Made by a program: the position numbers and the translations under genes | Notes under the pieces: model-generated | Told to the model about the DNA's origin: nothing | The model's database searches: none | The model's input: only the letters and a program-made list of their open reading frames with translations | NCBI GenBank assembly: GCA_963834755.1 | Contig: CAWICQ010000012.1 | Span: 928,477 to 992,476, forward strand | Length of the DNA: 64,000 nt | Reading direction: 5' to 3' | Source: Dokdonella_A sp963834755 | GTDB lineage: Bacteria > Pseudomonadota > Gammaproteobacteria > Xanthomonadales > Rhodanobacteraceae | Shown: positions 1 to 7,492 of the stretch, piece after piece | How the letters are laid out: each line of letters starts with the position of its first letter | Position numbering within the stretch: the first letter of the stretch is position 1

Positions 1-43
1 GTTGACGGACCCCTGTCGCGTCACTATCCTTCCGCGCCTCTCC

Positions 44-119
<76 letters not shown>

Positions 120-148
120 GGTTGGTCTAATTCTCTTGGTTTCGATGC

Positions 149-224
149 GTCCCCATCGTCTAGAGGCCTAGGACACCGCCCTTTCACGGCAGTAACAGGG
201 GTTCGAATCCCCTTGGGGACGCCA
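149..224 (+). tRNA. tRNA-Glu (anticodon TTC)
   Basis: A 76-nt tRNA with acceptor GTCCCCA pairing with TGGGGAC, anticodon loop CTTTCAC, T-loop TTCGAAT and encoded CCA. It lies 29 nt after tRNA-Ala, so the two are probably cotranscribed. Confidence 0.97.
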
Positions 225-275
225 GGAAAGTGAAAGGCGAATCCCGCAAGGGGATGAGGGTCAAAAGCAAAACGC

Positions 276-352
276 GGAGCGGTAGTTCAGCTGGTTAGAA
301 TGCTGGCCTGTCACGCCGGAGGTCGCGGGTTCGAGTCCCGTCCGCTCCGCCA
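276..352 (+). tRNA. tRNA-Asp (anticodon GTC)
   Basis: A 77-nt tRNA with acceptor GGAGCGG pairing with CCGCTCC, anticodon loop CTGTCAC, T-arm GCGGG/CCCGT-type stem around TTCGAGT, and encoded CCA. Nineteen bases of its T-arm (322-340) recur exactly at 5712-5730, which marks it as a likely integration target. Confidence 0.97.
322..340 (+). repeat. attL-like copy of 19-bp direct repeat inside tRNA-Asp
   Basis: The 19 bases gtcgcgggttcgagtcccg occur here in the tRNA T-arm and again at 5712-5730. T-arm and 3' ends of tRNA genes are classical attachment sites of integrative elements. The DNA between the two copies holds accessory genes. Reading this as an attachment core is inference. Confidence 0.6.
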
Positions 353-360
353 TACACCCG

Positions 361-396
361 GCCGATTCGAGACTGAGTCTCTGAATCGGCTTTTTT
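361..396 (+). terminator. Rho-independent terminator of the tRNA operon
   Basis: A long hairpin with arms GCCGATTC (361-368) and GAATCGGC (383-390), extended by an inner GAGACT/AGTCTC stem, is followed at once by six T. It begins 8 nt after the tRNA-Asp CCA end and fits as the end of the three-tRNA transcript. Confidence 0.9.
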
Positions 397-500
397 ATGC
401 GCGAATGGCAGGGGTTTCGGTGATTGCGACCGGACTCTTTTGACGCCCTTGCGGCGCCATCTGGCGACATTGCGCCCTTCGTCTCTGCGGCGGTGTTTCG

Positions 501-866
501 TTAGTCCGGTGCCCGGGGCTGGCGTTGAGGCGGCGGACGCGGTTTAGCGACGACTGATTGCTTGTTCGGAGGCGCGCAGACCTGGCTGGCGACGCATCTA
601 CGGCCCGTGAGTGCGCCCGCTACTGACTTAAGCGCGCAGGAAGATGCGCCTCCGACTATCCACGGCTCCCATTGCGATTTCGAGATGTGTTGCTTGAAGA
701 GTGCGGCGGCTTCGTCCCAGCTTTGACCATACTGGCCGGCATCGATCACGCTCAGCCACTCGCGCGATGCCGCAATGGCTTCGGCTGTTGGATCAGGGTC
801 GGCCGCCGGAGACTGTGGCGAGTGACGCGAGCGATGCAACGACAGCGGCGATTCGCCGTTCTGCAT
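501..866 (-). CDS. DUF4019-like protein, probably frame-damaged at the C-terminus
   Basis: This 121-residue reading frame contains, around residues 30-65, a stretch (REWLSVIDAGQYGQSWDEAA, then ALFKQHISKSQWE) that resembles the start of DUF4019 proteins. Those are small, usually exported proteins of unknown role with the pattern AxxWLxLvDxGxYxxSW. The rest does not show the usual PGAPxG motif and turns proline- and arginine-rich, which suggests a frameshift near position 670. No signal peptide is visible from the first Met. It sits just inside the putative island boundary. The family link is from memory of the motif, so it is tentative. Confidence 0.45.
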   Translation of the reverse strand: MQNGESPLSLHRSRHSPQSPAADPDPTAEAIAASREWLSVIDAGQYGQSWDEAAALFKQHISKSQWEPWIVGGASSCALKSVAGALTGRRCVASQVCAPPNKQSVVAKPRPPPQRQPRAPD

Positions 867-1216
867 CTCTCTTCGCGCGGCACGCCTGTTGCGTCAGCAA
901 ATCGAAGAGGCGAGCGATGATCGGTGAGGGCGCGTGCGGCAATCCGGCGTCTCGGGGTTTACCGCCGCACGCGCTCTTCCGCCCCGGTCGTTTTCTTCGC
1001 GTCACAGCAACGCGCATGGATGGCCGAACGCAGGCGCACGGCCTGCCGCTGTTTTCTCTGTACTCATCTAGCCGATATGCGGTACGGTTATTCGCGCCGA
1101 CGCGCGCGTGATCGAACTGAGCGAAGTCGGCGACGGCATCGTATGGTCGATCGCTCCCGCCGACGTCGTAACGGTCGCGCCGTTGCGGGCGGCCATGATC
1201 CCGACGGCGCGCGCGT
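867..1216. other. Gene-poor stretch inside the island
   Basis: Overlapping arginine-rich frames run on both strands and none looks like a protein family. A + strand frame ending with the TGA at 1228-1230 reads like coding sequence for about 50 residues (GTVIRADARVIELSEVG near its start) but has no start codon, because a TAG lies just upstream. It may be the tail of a lost gene. Confidence 0.3.
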
Positions 1217-1633
1217 TTATTGATCTTTGAGTCGTTCGAGCTCTCTGCGCGCGTCGGAGCAGCCATAAGCGTCACCAAGTGCGAGCAGTCCCACGTCCGT
1301 GCTTAGAAGGCGGCTCCAGAGCTTGGGATGGCTCGAAACGAACTTTGCCATGCGGCGCGCGAGATCGTCGTTCGATAGCCTGTCCGCAGGGCCGCAGAAG
1401 AAGTCGCGGTCGCGCGCGTCCTGCGCCGACGTATAGATCACGTCGATCCAGTCGTTGAACGCTCCAACGTTCCGCTGGTCCGCCATCGAGCAATGTCCTT
1501 TGGCCGGCGAGCAACGGAGATAAGACGTCGCCAACTGAGCGATCTCAGCACCCGTGTCGAACTTTTCGGTTGTTAGGACCGCGATCGCCGTTCCGATCGT
1601 CAGAAATATGGCATTCATGTCTTGTCCCTGCAT
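1217..1633 (-). CDS. Rap1a/Tai-like small exported protein
   Basis: The product is 138 residues, or 133 from the second Met. It begins with a hydrophobic segment (MNAIFLTIGTAIAVL) that looks like a signal peptide. The mature part has the layout of Rap1a/Tai immunity-like domains: a Cys near the start (GHCSM), a central aromatic helix, an FCGPADRLSNDDLARR segment resembling the family's C.P.gvt..ql, a helix with SSHPKLW, and a final ALGDAYGC. Four Cys could form two disulfides. Rap1a and Tai proteins protect cells against type VI effectors in the periplasm, but many relatives have no known effector, and none is visible here. AAGGG lies a few bases upstream of the first Met, so that start is plausible. 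Confidence 0.55.
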   Translation of the reverse strand: MQGQDMNAIFLTIGTAIAVLTTEKFDTGAEIAQLATSYLRCSPAKGHCSMADQRNVGAFNDWIDVIYTSAQDARDRDFFCGPADRLSNDDLARRMAKFVSSHPKLWSRLLSTDVGLLALGDAYGCSDARRELERLKDQ

Positions 1634-1773
1634 TAAGCCCTTAGAGTCAAATGCGCCTCTTCACGAATGTCCTGACGGTCTCGCCATTGCGGACGATGTC
1701 ATGAGCCGCAAGATTCTCGCCGTCACGATCATGACCGCGTCGATCGGCATCGCGACGATGCATTTCTGTATGC

Positions 1774-2622
1774 TCAAAAGCACGCTAGGTCGCGGTACCC
1801 GAACTCGCCTATCCCAAGCTGGCACAAGTTCCATTTCGTGCCCGCTGCCCTAGCAGCCAATTGCAGTGATCCTTCAGAGCGTCTAGAGAGATTTCCATAG
1901 CGGCTCGGACCAGACGCAATGTGTACCTCGACGCTCTCGTTCGGAAGGTCTATTTCGACGTAGGGAATCAACAGGGAGCCGTTAGCAGACGCACGCACGC
2001 GGGATGAAAGAGCGGTCTTTACGAGTCTGACTTCTTGTTCGAACACGAACTCCGCGTTCTTAAAAGCGGGAGAGAAGTTGGTTCGCGTGTGGCTCCAACC
2101 GGCCGAGTCTTCTAGTCTGTTCGAAAGTTCCACGGCCGATAGTGTTGGCTGCTCATCATCCATTTTCTTTGCCGCTTCCATGTACATATCGAAGAATTCG
2201 CTACACCATGCGACGTGCGCCGTCCGATCATAGGTCACTTCGACTAGCGTGCCGGCTTTCTCTAGATACGCGCGTGGGAATCCAATAACAAAGCCGCCGC
2301 TGGGCGGACAGTACATCCGAAATTGCGTAAGCATGTTCGGAACTTTCGTGAAGGACGCGACATGCTGCACGCGACCATGCGAAAGGTGTTGTCGGAGCGC
2401 TTCGCGGAACTTTTGTGGGTGCTTTATCTGTGCGGACTCTCCAAAATAGATGTCAGGGTGGTCCGCCATTTCGCTCAATATGTCCGATATGACGAGACTA
2501 TCGCGACCATCGTTTAGAAAGCGGTTATGCGTTGCCCAAATTTTGCGTTTCTCCACGATACTAAGCAGCGCATGCGCGTTCGTGTAGTGATACAGATAGC
2601 CGTTGTCGATCCAATCCGACAT
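1774..2622 (-). CDS. DUF2971 family protein
   Basis: From the Met at 2622 (MSDWIDNGYLYHYT) the product is 282 residues. It shows the DUF2971 signature: LYHYTNAHALLSIVEKRKIW near the start, then ATHNRFLNDGRDS, a central SFTKVPNMLTQFRMY segment and a C-terminal VEIDLPNESVEVHIASGPS. A Met 32 codons upstream is also open, but the family starts close to the YHYT motif. DUF2971 proteins are intracellular, of unknown biochemistry, and often occur in accessory and defence-type islands. Here the gene lies downstream of a SIR2-like gene on the same strand, with 345 bp between, so a joint function is possible but not shown. Confidence 0.7.
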   Translation of the reverse strand: MSDWIDNGYLYHYTNAHALLSIVEKRKIWATHNRFLNDGRDSLVISDILSEMADHPDIYFGESAQIKHPQKFREALRQHLSHGRVQHVASFTKVPNMLTQFRMYCPPSGGFVIGFPRAYLEKAGTLVEVTYDRTAHVAWCSEFFDMYMEAAKKMDDEQPTLSAVELSNRLEDSAGWSHTRTNFSPAFKNAEFVFEQEVRLVKTALSSRVRASANGSLLIPYVEIDLPNESVEVHIASGPSRYGNLSRRSEGSLQLAARAAGTKWNLCQLGIGEFGYRDLACF

Positions 2623-2718
2623 AGATGCTGTCCTAAAGAGCAAATCGGAAACGCGGCGACTCGTGTTCCGAAGCATGCACGACAAAAAGGAGCTGCGCCA
2701 TTGCATACCGCGCTCCAT

Positions 2719-2901
2719 TCAAACCGCCAGTGCGCACGGTGTGTGAACGTCCCAACGTTGCACCAGAAACACTTGCCCGCCCGGCGCCAGCGGAACGGAA
2801 TGAAACCTTCGACACGAGTCGCAGACACAAACGGGAATGAGCCTCAGCGCCGGCTCGGCGTACCGATCGCGATCAATATCCCAGATTGAACTGCGCGTCA
2901 T
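2719..2901 (-). CDS. Possible small CxxC protein
   Basis: A 60-residue frame (MTRSSIWDIDRDRYAEPALR at the start) with a central CVCDSCRRFHSVPL that could bind a metal, followed by VFLVQRWDVH. It sits in the gap between the SIR2-like and DUF2971 genes on the same strand. No family is recognised. The composition looks more protein-like than the other frames here, but the call is weak. Confidence 0.3.
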   Translation of the reverse strand: MTRSSIWDIDRDRYAEPALRLIPVCVCDSCRRFHSVPLAPGGQVFLVQRWDVHTPCALAV

Positions 2902-2967
2902 GAGCACGATCAGATCGCAGCCCTGTCTCAAGAGTCGCGACGACTACGCGCTGGGGAACAATTTCCG

Positions 2968-4007
2968 CTACCCGAAGATCGTTTTTCGCCATGCCATCAA
3001 GAACTCTCGGCAGTCTTGTCGCTGAACGCCAAAGTTTGGCCGCATGTCAATGATCGGCTTGAGCGCGGAGTCTAAGCTTCGACCAAGTGCGTCGCGATCG
3101 CCAGGGCCGACGTCATACGCCGTCCCGAAAATGTGGCGACTGGCTCGCTTCTCTACGACAGATAGAAGCTGCATGTTTTGCTGAAGATAGCCGAATCCGA
3201 GAAACACGATGATCTCGGAAGCCTCGAGAGCTTCGTGAAGAAGCATGGGTACGTTGGAGTCAGTGTCCATTGCTTCGCTGAACGTTCTTATGCCGCGAGC
3301 GATGTCAACTAACTTCTCCCCCCGCCTGCGTGCCAAAATCAGCGTCCGTGACCTTCGCGATGTTTTGCCATGGCAGTCGCCCGACGACGCCGTATGGATG
3401 GATGAATTTTTACCGTTGATAGCAAATCGGCCGAATACGTTGAAGAAACGTCCAAGTAGCGGGCCACGCTGTCGTGCAGAAATCTTTCGATGCACCTATC
3501 GTAATTGAAGATGATAAAACGAACGTGCGAGAAAGGATTCTCCGGCGTAGCTGGTTCAATTGTGGGAAGGAGGCCATCAGCCAATACGTGATGCCATATT
3601 GTTCGTTCCCCGGCGTAATTGATTGCTCCGGATGCATCATTTTTAGACAACGGGCTGTCTCGTTCTGCTTTCAATATTGCGCTTGCAATCGCAAGTTTCC
3701 CCACTTGAACTACTTTCGGTTGGTCGGCGCGGGCACGCAACAGGTGGTCGATTGATGCCGCCGAATCCAGGCCAGGAATTAAGCGAACAGCCGCCTCAAC
3801 ATATGCGCTTAAATCCTCTGAACTGTCCTTCGCAAGGACGCGATACCCATTAATCAATGCGGTGACGTCCGGATCTGCGTCGATGTTCTGAAGATTTCTC
3901 GGATCGACCAGCGAGCGTATACGGCCTTTTAGTTGATCCCCCGTTGGAAACTTGAGATCTACGCTGGCCCCGGCACCGACGATAAATGTTGTTTGCGGTC
4001 TAGCCAT
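2968..4007 (-). CDS. SIR2-like domain protein (two frameshifts)
   Basis: The gene begins MARPQTTFIVGAGASVDL, the nucleotide-binding GAGxS loop of SIR2-like proteins, and later has FIIFNYDRCIERFLHD, the FNYD-x-E motif of the bacterial SIR2_2 group. The frame then breaks twice. Near 3394-3404 a tandem ATGGATGG duplication (TCCA repeated on the coding strand) shifts the frame; removing four bases restores KIHPYGVVGRLPWQNI, the H-x-YG motif expected next. At 3318-3323 a run of six C (six G on the coding strand) needs one base less to continue into EKLVDIARGI. The gene length, 1040 nt, becomes divisible by three after removing those five bases, giving 344 residues. Such proteins hydrolyse NAD+ in several anti-phage systems. 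Whether the gene is truly broken or misread cannot be told here. Confidence 0.75.
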
Positions 4008-4144
4008 CGCTTGGGGCGCCGGCAGTCGTACGGCAGACGATGGGACAATTTTGCGACAGCGCCGTCAACTAAGCAGCCGTCTTGTAGGAATTTTCTTACA
4101 AGAAGCGAGTACAAAGCCATGCCTTGCTATGCTGCCGCGTACCA

Positions 4145-4345
4145 ATGAAACCGGACCTCATTGCACGCGTCGCGCGCACGTTGCGCGATCTGCTCGCCGA
4201 GCATCGGGGCGAATTCGACGCGCGCAGTGGGCAGCACATCGCGACCGTCACGACGAATGAAGCCGATGCCGAAAGACTCAAGCGGGGTGTTGACGAAGCC
4301 GTCGCCGCGCATGCGCGACGGCGGCGCGCCGATCAATCAACATGA
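4145..4345 (+). CDS. Small hypothetical protein
   Basis: Sixty-six residues from the Met at 4145 (MKPDLIARVARTLRDLLAEH). The product is helical and rich in Arg, Ala and Glu, with no Cys and no membrane segment. Its stop codon TGA overlaps the ATG of the next gene (ATGA), so the two are probably translationally coupled. A 6-bp inverted repeat (cttgta at 4081-4086, tacaag at 4097-4102) lies upstream in the divergent spacer with the SIR2-like gene. Function unknown. Confidence 0.6.
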   Translation: MKPDLIARVARTLRDLLAEHRGEFDARSGQHIATVTTNEADAERLKRGVDEAVAAHARRRRADQST

Positions 4346-4650
4346 GCTACAGCGCCTTCATATTCCTGATCCTCAGCGGGACTGCATCCCTTCTCATCGC
4401 GGTCTTTGTGACGCCTTGGATCACGCGCGGGCGGCACGTATTGATGGCGCTTGTTGCGGGCGCGCTCTGCTTAGTCCCGAGCTATATGTTCGGCATACAC
4501 GAGTTCTGCCTTGTCGTTCCTTCCGGCGAACTGTGCGGCCTTGCCGCGCTATTGGGCACTGCGCCGCTCGGCTTTGCCATAGGGACGCTCATGTGCGCTG
4601 TACTGATCCGCCTGCTGGACCGAGATCGACGGGGATCGGAACCGCATTAA
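4342..4650 (+). CDS. Small integral membrane protein
   Basis: The 102-residue product has three or four hydrophobic segments: residues about 4-24 (FIFLILSGTASLLIAVFV), 33-49, 62-73 and 76-91. Two Cys (FCLVV and ELCGL) flank a short loop. It starts by ATGA overlap with the gene at 4145. No family is recognised. It opens a run of very short membrane-protein genes that fills the right part of the island. Confidence 0.6.
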   Translation: MSYSAFIFLILSGTASLLIAVFVTPWITRGRHVLMALVAGALCLVPSYMFGIHEFCLVVPSGELCGLAALLGTAPLGFAIGTLMCAVLIRLLDRDRRGSEPH

Positions 4651-4695
4651 CGTCTCGACACTGTGCGATCCACTGAACTTCGCGGCGGGCAGGAT

Positions 4696-4962
4696 ATGGC
4701 GAAAGATCGAGATGGGAATGAAGTCAACGTCGGCACGCGCGTCCGAATCCTTCACTTGTCGGGCAGATGGTTCGATGAATTGCCAGAGGACGAACGGGCC
4801 GACGTCGCAGGCATGATCGGCGAGACGTTCGTCGTCGATGAGATCGATGACTACGGCAATCCATGGGTGACGAAGACGTGGAAGGAAGGGGAAGACAGGA
4901 TCAGGTCTCACGGCGTTGCACTTGCTCCTGACGAGATGATCGTCGTGGAGCGAGAGCTTTGA
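4696..4962 (+). CDS. Small acidic SH3-like hypothetical protein
   Basis: Eighty-eight residues from the Met at 4696 (MAKDRDGNEVNVGTRVRI). It is acidic, with alternating short strands (VGTRVRILHL, FVVDEIDDYGNPWVTKTW, MIVVEREL), which resembles a small beta-barrel of the SH3 or KOW type. The upstream Met at 4663 is open too, but GGGCAGG shortly before 4696 is a better ribosome site. I recall similar short proteins in other proteobacteria without a known function. Confidence 0.6.
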   Translation: MAKDRDGNEVNVGTRVRILHLSGRWFDELPEDERADVAGMIGETFVVDEIDDYGNPWVTKTWKEGEDRIRSHGVALAPDEMIVVEREL

Positions 4963-5010
4963 CCGCGTTCTACGTCATCGGCGACGCGCTGTCGTGGTAG
5001 CGTCTCCCCG

Positions 5011-5217
5011 ATGATCCTGAGTGTGATCCTATTCATTGCCTACTCGGCGTTCTGCTGGTGGGTTGTATTCTGGGACGGCGCCGAAGTTCTCGAAGGCTGG
5101 AAGGGATGGCTTGTTGATTCGCCTTCACTCATGACGACGCGGGAACTGCGAATCGGCACGGCGATCTCTTGGCTCACGGCCGTGGTCATCGGCCTGATCG
5201 CGTACTTCTCCGACTGA
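5011..5217 (+). CDS. Small membrane protein
   Basis: Sixty-eight residues with a hydrophobic N-terminal segment (MILSVILFIAYSAFCWWVVF) and a second one at the C-terminus (WLTAVVIGLIAYFSD), joined by a soluble loop. Its TGA overlaps a following ATG by one base (TGATG at 5215-5219), which implies coupling to the next tiny gene. Unknown function. Confidence 0.55.
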   Translation: MILSVILFIAYSAFCWWVVFWDGAEVLEGWKGWLVDSPSLMTTRELRIGTAISWLTAVVIGLIAYFSD

Positions 5218-5304
5218 TGCTCAATGTCATCTTCGGCGCCATCTGGCGCATCGCGCTGGTCTTCGGATTTGATCGTGCTCATCATGGTGCTCGGGCACCG
5301 ATGA
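5217..5304 (+). CDS. Tiny membrane protein (frameshifted)
   Basis: Starting at the ATG overlapping the previous stop, the frame reads MLNVIFGAIWRIALVFGFD and, after one indel near 5268, continues LIVLIMVLGHR to a TGA at 5302-5304. The stitched product of about 29 residues is a single membrane span. Its first part (VIFGAIWRIALV) resembles VIFGAIGRTLLV at 5592-5630, so the two look like diverged copies. The reading depends on the assumed indel. Confidence 0.35.
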
Positions 5305-5383
5305 TTCTTCACGCGCAATCTGCGATGCGTTCGTTGACGGCTTGTCGATCGTGCGGTGGAACACTCCGCTTTAAGGTTGGGCT

Positions 5384-5572
5384 GTGAATGCATTGATTGG
5401 GCTAGCGCTTCTGCTCGTCGTCATCATCATCACCCAGCGCTCATGGCCCAAGGAGACGCGTCCTCTGCGACGAGAGACGTTGTTCGGCCTCCTTCGACGC
5501 GCGGGCGTGCGCGTTGTGCTGCTCTTCATAGGCGCGCTTATCGTGCTCGCGCTCTTCGTGGCGATCCGATAG
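5384..5572 (+). CDS. Small membrane protein with GTG start
   Basis: Sixty-two residues starting at GTG (MNALIGLALLLVVIIITQRS). It has two membrane spans, residues about 3-18 and 43-60, separated by a basic loop (WPKETRPLRRETLFGLLRR). Topology would place the basic loop in the cytoplasm. No family is recognised; it belongs to the run of tiny membrane genes at 4.3-5.7 kb. Confidence 0.5.
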   Translation: MNALIGLALLLVVIIITQRSWPKETRPLRRETLFGLLRRAGVRVVLLFIGALIVLALFVAIR

Positions 5573-5579
5573 CGCGTGC

Positions 5580-5670
5580 CGGCGGCTCAGTCATCTTCGG
5601 CGCGATCGGACGCACGTTGCTCGTCGTCTTCCCGATGTACGTGCTCCTGATCGTACTCGCGGATATGTGA
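5580..5670 (+). CDS. Tiny membrane protein remnant
   Basis: The frame ending at the TGA at 5668-5670 encodes SVIFGAIGRTLLVVFPMYVL and then LIVLADM, one or two membrane spans similar to the product at 5217. No start codon lies in frame right after the preceding gene, so the start is either in another frame or lost. Confidence 0.3.
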
Positions 5671-5711
5671 GCGTCTTCGCGATGCCCATTTCGGCGAGCG
5701 TCGGCGCCGCT

Positions 5712-5730
5712 GTCGCGGGTTCGAGTCCCG
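5712..5730 (+). repeat. attR-like copy of the tRNA-Asp 19-mer
   Basis: An exact second copy of gtcgcgggttcgagtcccg. It diverges from the tRNA right after CCCG, so it is a fragment and not a tRNA gene. With 322-340 it brackets 5.4 kb of accessory DNA. Confidence 0.6.
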
Positions 5731-5738
5731 ATCTTTGC

Positions 5739-5769
5739 TAGGGGTAGATGGGGGGATTTTTAGGGGTAG
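5739..5769 (+). repeat. G-rich direct repeats beside the tRNA fragment
   Basis: The 9-mer taggggtag occurs at 5739-5747 and 5761-5769, 22 bp apart, with a G6 run between. G-rich short repeats of this kind are often found immediately beside tRNA-type attachment cores in elements that use tyrosine integrases, where they may bind the integrase. No tyrosine integrase gene remains here. Confidence 0.4.
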
Positions 5770-5827
5770 CTCGATCACGAATTCGCGTCTATACGCAGCG
5801 ATTTTGCCGGATGTGACGGACGTCCGC

Positions 5828-7492
5828 TCAGCGCGGTGTCACGTATGCTCGTCGTTGCTCGGCCCAATCCAATGAGGGCAGCCGTTTCAGAGCCTTTACG
5901 CTGAACCGCACCGGTTGCCGCCCTTGAACCGCCCGCTCGATCATGTCCGGCGCTAATAACGAGCTGTAGAGAATGCGGGCAACGTAGCGCTCGTCGAGGC
6001 CTTCGGCCCGGGCGATGTCACGTAGCGAACGCATCTCACCGGTCGTCAGCTGCTCATACCAACGTCGCCCGCGGGCGATCAGACGAATCAACGCCCTGTC
6101 GGGTTGGCCAGCTTCATTGGGCGCGTTGTCATTGTTGATTACGAGGCGGATGTCGTGACCGGTGCGATGGAACCGAACTGGTATCGACAGCGTAACCATG
6201 CGAGGTTCATCTCCCTCCTTGGTACCGCCGACGAATTCGCGCATAGCGTTCCGATCGAGCACGAGATCGACAGCTTGCGTACGAACAACAATCTGGCGGA
6301 CCAGCGAGCGCCATTGCACCCAGTCGGTATCGCTAGAACGTGCGAGACGTGCCGCTCGCACGACCGCGCTCATCGCCGCAGCCTCCTCGTCTTGTGAGAA
6401 GAGCGTGCCGAACAATTCGTCACGCGAGCCCCAGTACTGGCGTAACCGGTCGGCCACCTGTCGTTCCAGCAACTCCGCCGGTAGACGGCCTTGCTTACGA
6501 TCCTCGTTCCCGTCGTCTTCCTTCTTGGACACGTAGTATCGGTAGCGCTTGCCAGCCTTCGTCGTATGTACCGGCTCGTAGCGCCGACCGAGTTCATCGA
6601 CGATGAGGCCACGCAGCGGACTGCTCGCCTTGGTTCGCTCAGCACCGGTCACACGCTGCCGGGTGCGTTCGCGAGTAGCCTGGACGGCATTCCACAGCGC
6701 CTCATCGATGATCGGTTCATGCTGACCGGCGTGGACCTGACCCTTGTGACTGATCTCGCCGCGGTAGATGCGGTTGCCGAGGATGGCGAACAGCGCGCCG
6801 TTGGAGAACGCACAGCCGCCCTTGGCCTCACCGTTCCTCCGCACGCGCGGCTTGCTAACAATCCCTTCAGCGACCAACGCCTCCTTGAGCTTCGCGACAT
6901 TGCCCAAGTCACGGTACCGCTCGAAGATCCGAAGGACGTTCGCGGCCTCTGCAGCGTTGATCACCAATCGGCGATCGATGCAGTCATATCCGATCGGGAC
7001 GCAACCGCCCATCCACATGCCCTTCTTCTTCGAGGCCGCGATCTTGTCGCGAATCCGCTCGCCAGTGACCTCGCGCTCAAACTGAGCGAACGACAAGAGG
7101 ACGTTCAAGGTCAGCCGACCCATGGAGGTCGTCGTATTGAAGGACTGGGTGACCGAGACGAACGAGGCGCTTCGCGCGTCAAGGCGTTCAACGAGCTTGG
7201 CAAAGTCGCTCAGCGAACGGGTTAGGCGATCGACCTTGTAAACAACAATGAGATCGACGTGACCGGCATCGAGATCGGCCAGCAGCTGCGTCAAGGCCGG
7301 ACGATCGAGGTTGCCGCCGGAGAATCCACCGTCGTCATAGCGTGTGGGGAAAAGTTTCCAACCTTCCTGGCGCTGGCTCTCGATGTAGGCCGCGCACGCT
7401 TCACGCTGGGCATCGAGCGAGTTGAAGTCCTGATCGAGGCCCTCCTCCGATGACTTGCGAGTGTAGATCGCGCAGCGGAGGACGCGGTTCAT
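5828..7492 (-). CDS. Large serine recombinase
   Basis: The product has 554 residues from the Met at 7492. An N-terminal resolvase domain (about 1-150) carries the catalytic serine region AIYTRKSSEEG and the VYKVDRLTRSLSDF and FAQFEREVTGERIRDK motifs. A recombinase domain follows (GCVPIGYD onward to about 300), then a zinc-ribbon-like region without the usual cysteines (LGRRYEPVHTTKAG) and a long C-terminal arm. Such enzymes cut and religate att sites through a serine-DNA link and move phages and islands. The start at 7492 is chosen because it overlaps the stop of the DUF2924 gene (TGA within ATGA), a pairing common in alphaproteobacteria. No frameshift is seen, so the gene is probably active. 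Confidence 0.9.
   Translation of the reverse strand: MNRVLRCAIYTRKSSEEGLDQDFNSLDAQREACAAYIESQRQEGWKLFPTRYDDGGFSGGNLDRPALTQLLADLDAGHVDLIVVYKVDRLTRSLSDFAKLVERLDARSASFVSVTQSFNTTTSMGRLTLNVLLSFAQFEREVTGERIRDKIAASKKKGMWMGGCVPIGYDCIDRRLVINAAEAANVLRIFERYRDLGNVAKLKEALVAEGIVSKPRVRRNGEAKGGCAFSNGALFAILGNRIYRGEISHKGQVHAGQHEPIIDEALWNAVQATRERTRQRVTGAERTKASSPLRGLIVDELGRRYEPVHTTKAGKRYRYYVSKKEDDGNEDRKQGRLPAELLERQVADRLRQYWGSRDELFGTLFSQDEEAAAMSAVVRAARLARSSDTDWVQWRSLVRQIVVRTQAVDLVLDRNAMREFVGGTKEGDEPRMVTLSIPVRFHRTGHDIRLVINNDNAPNEAGQPDRALIRLIARGRRWYEQLTTGEMRSLRDIARAEGLDERYVARILYSSLLAPDMIERAVQGRQPVRFSVKALKRLPSLDWAEQRRAYVTPR

Noticed and set aside
261..470. 69-codon minus-strand frame across the tRNA-Asp gene
   Set aside because: It is antisense to tRNA-Asp and its terminator. 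Translations of tRNA antisense strands give the well-known ERTGLEPATSG-type artefact seen here.
5587..5778. Minus-strand frame at the tRNA fragment
   Set aside because: It includes the RDSNPR-type string from the tRNA T-arm antisense and is rich in Arg and Asp. It is the shadow of the attachment repeat and the tiny membrane gene.
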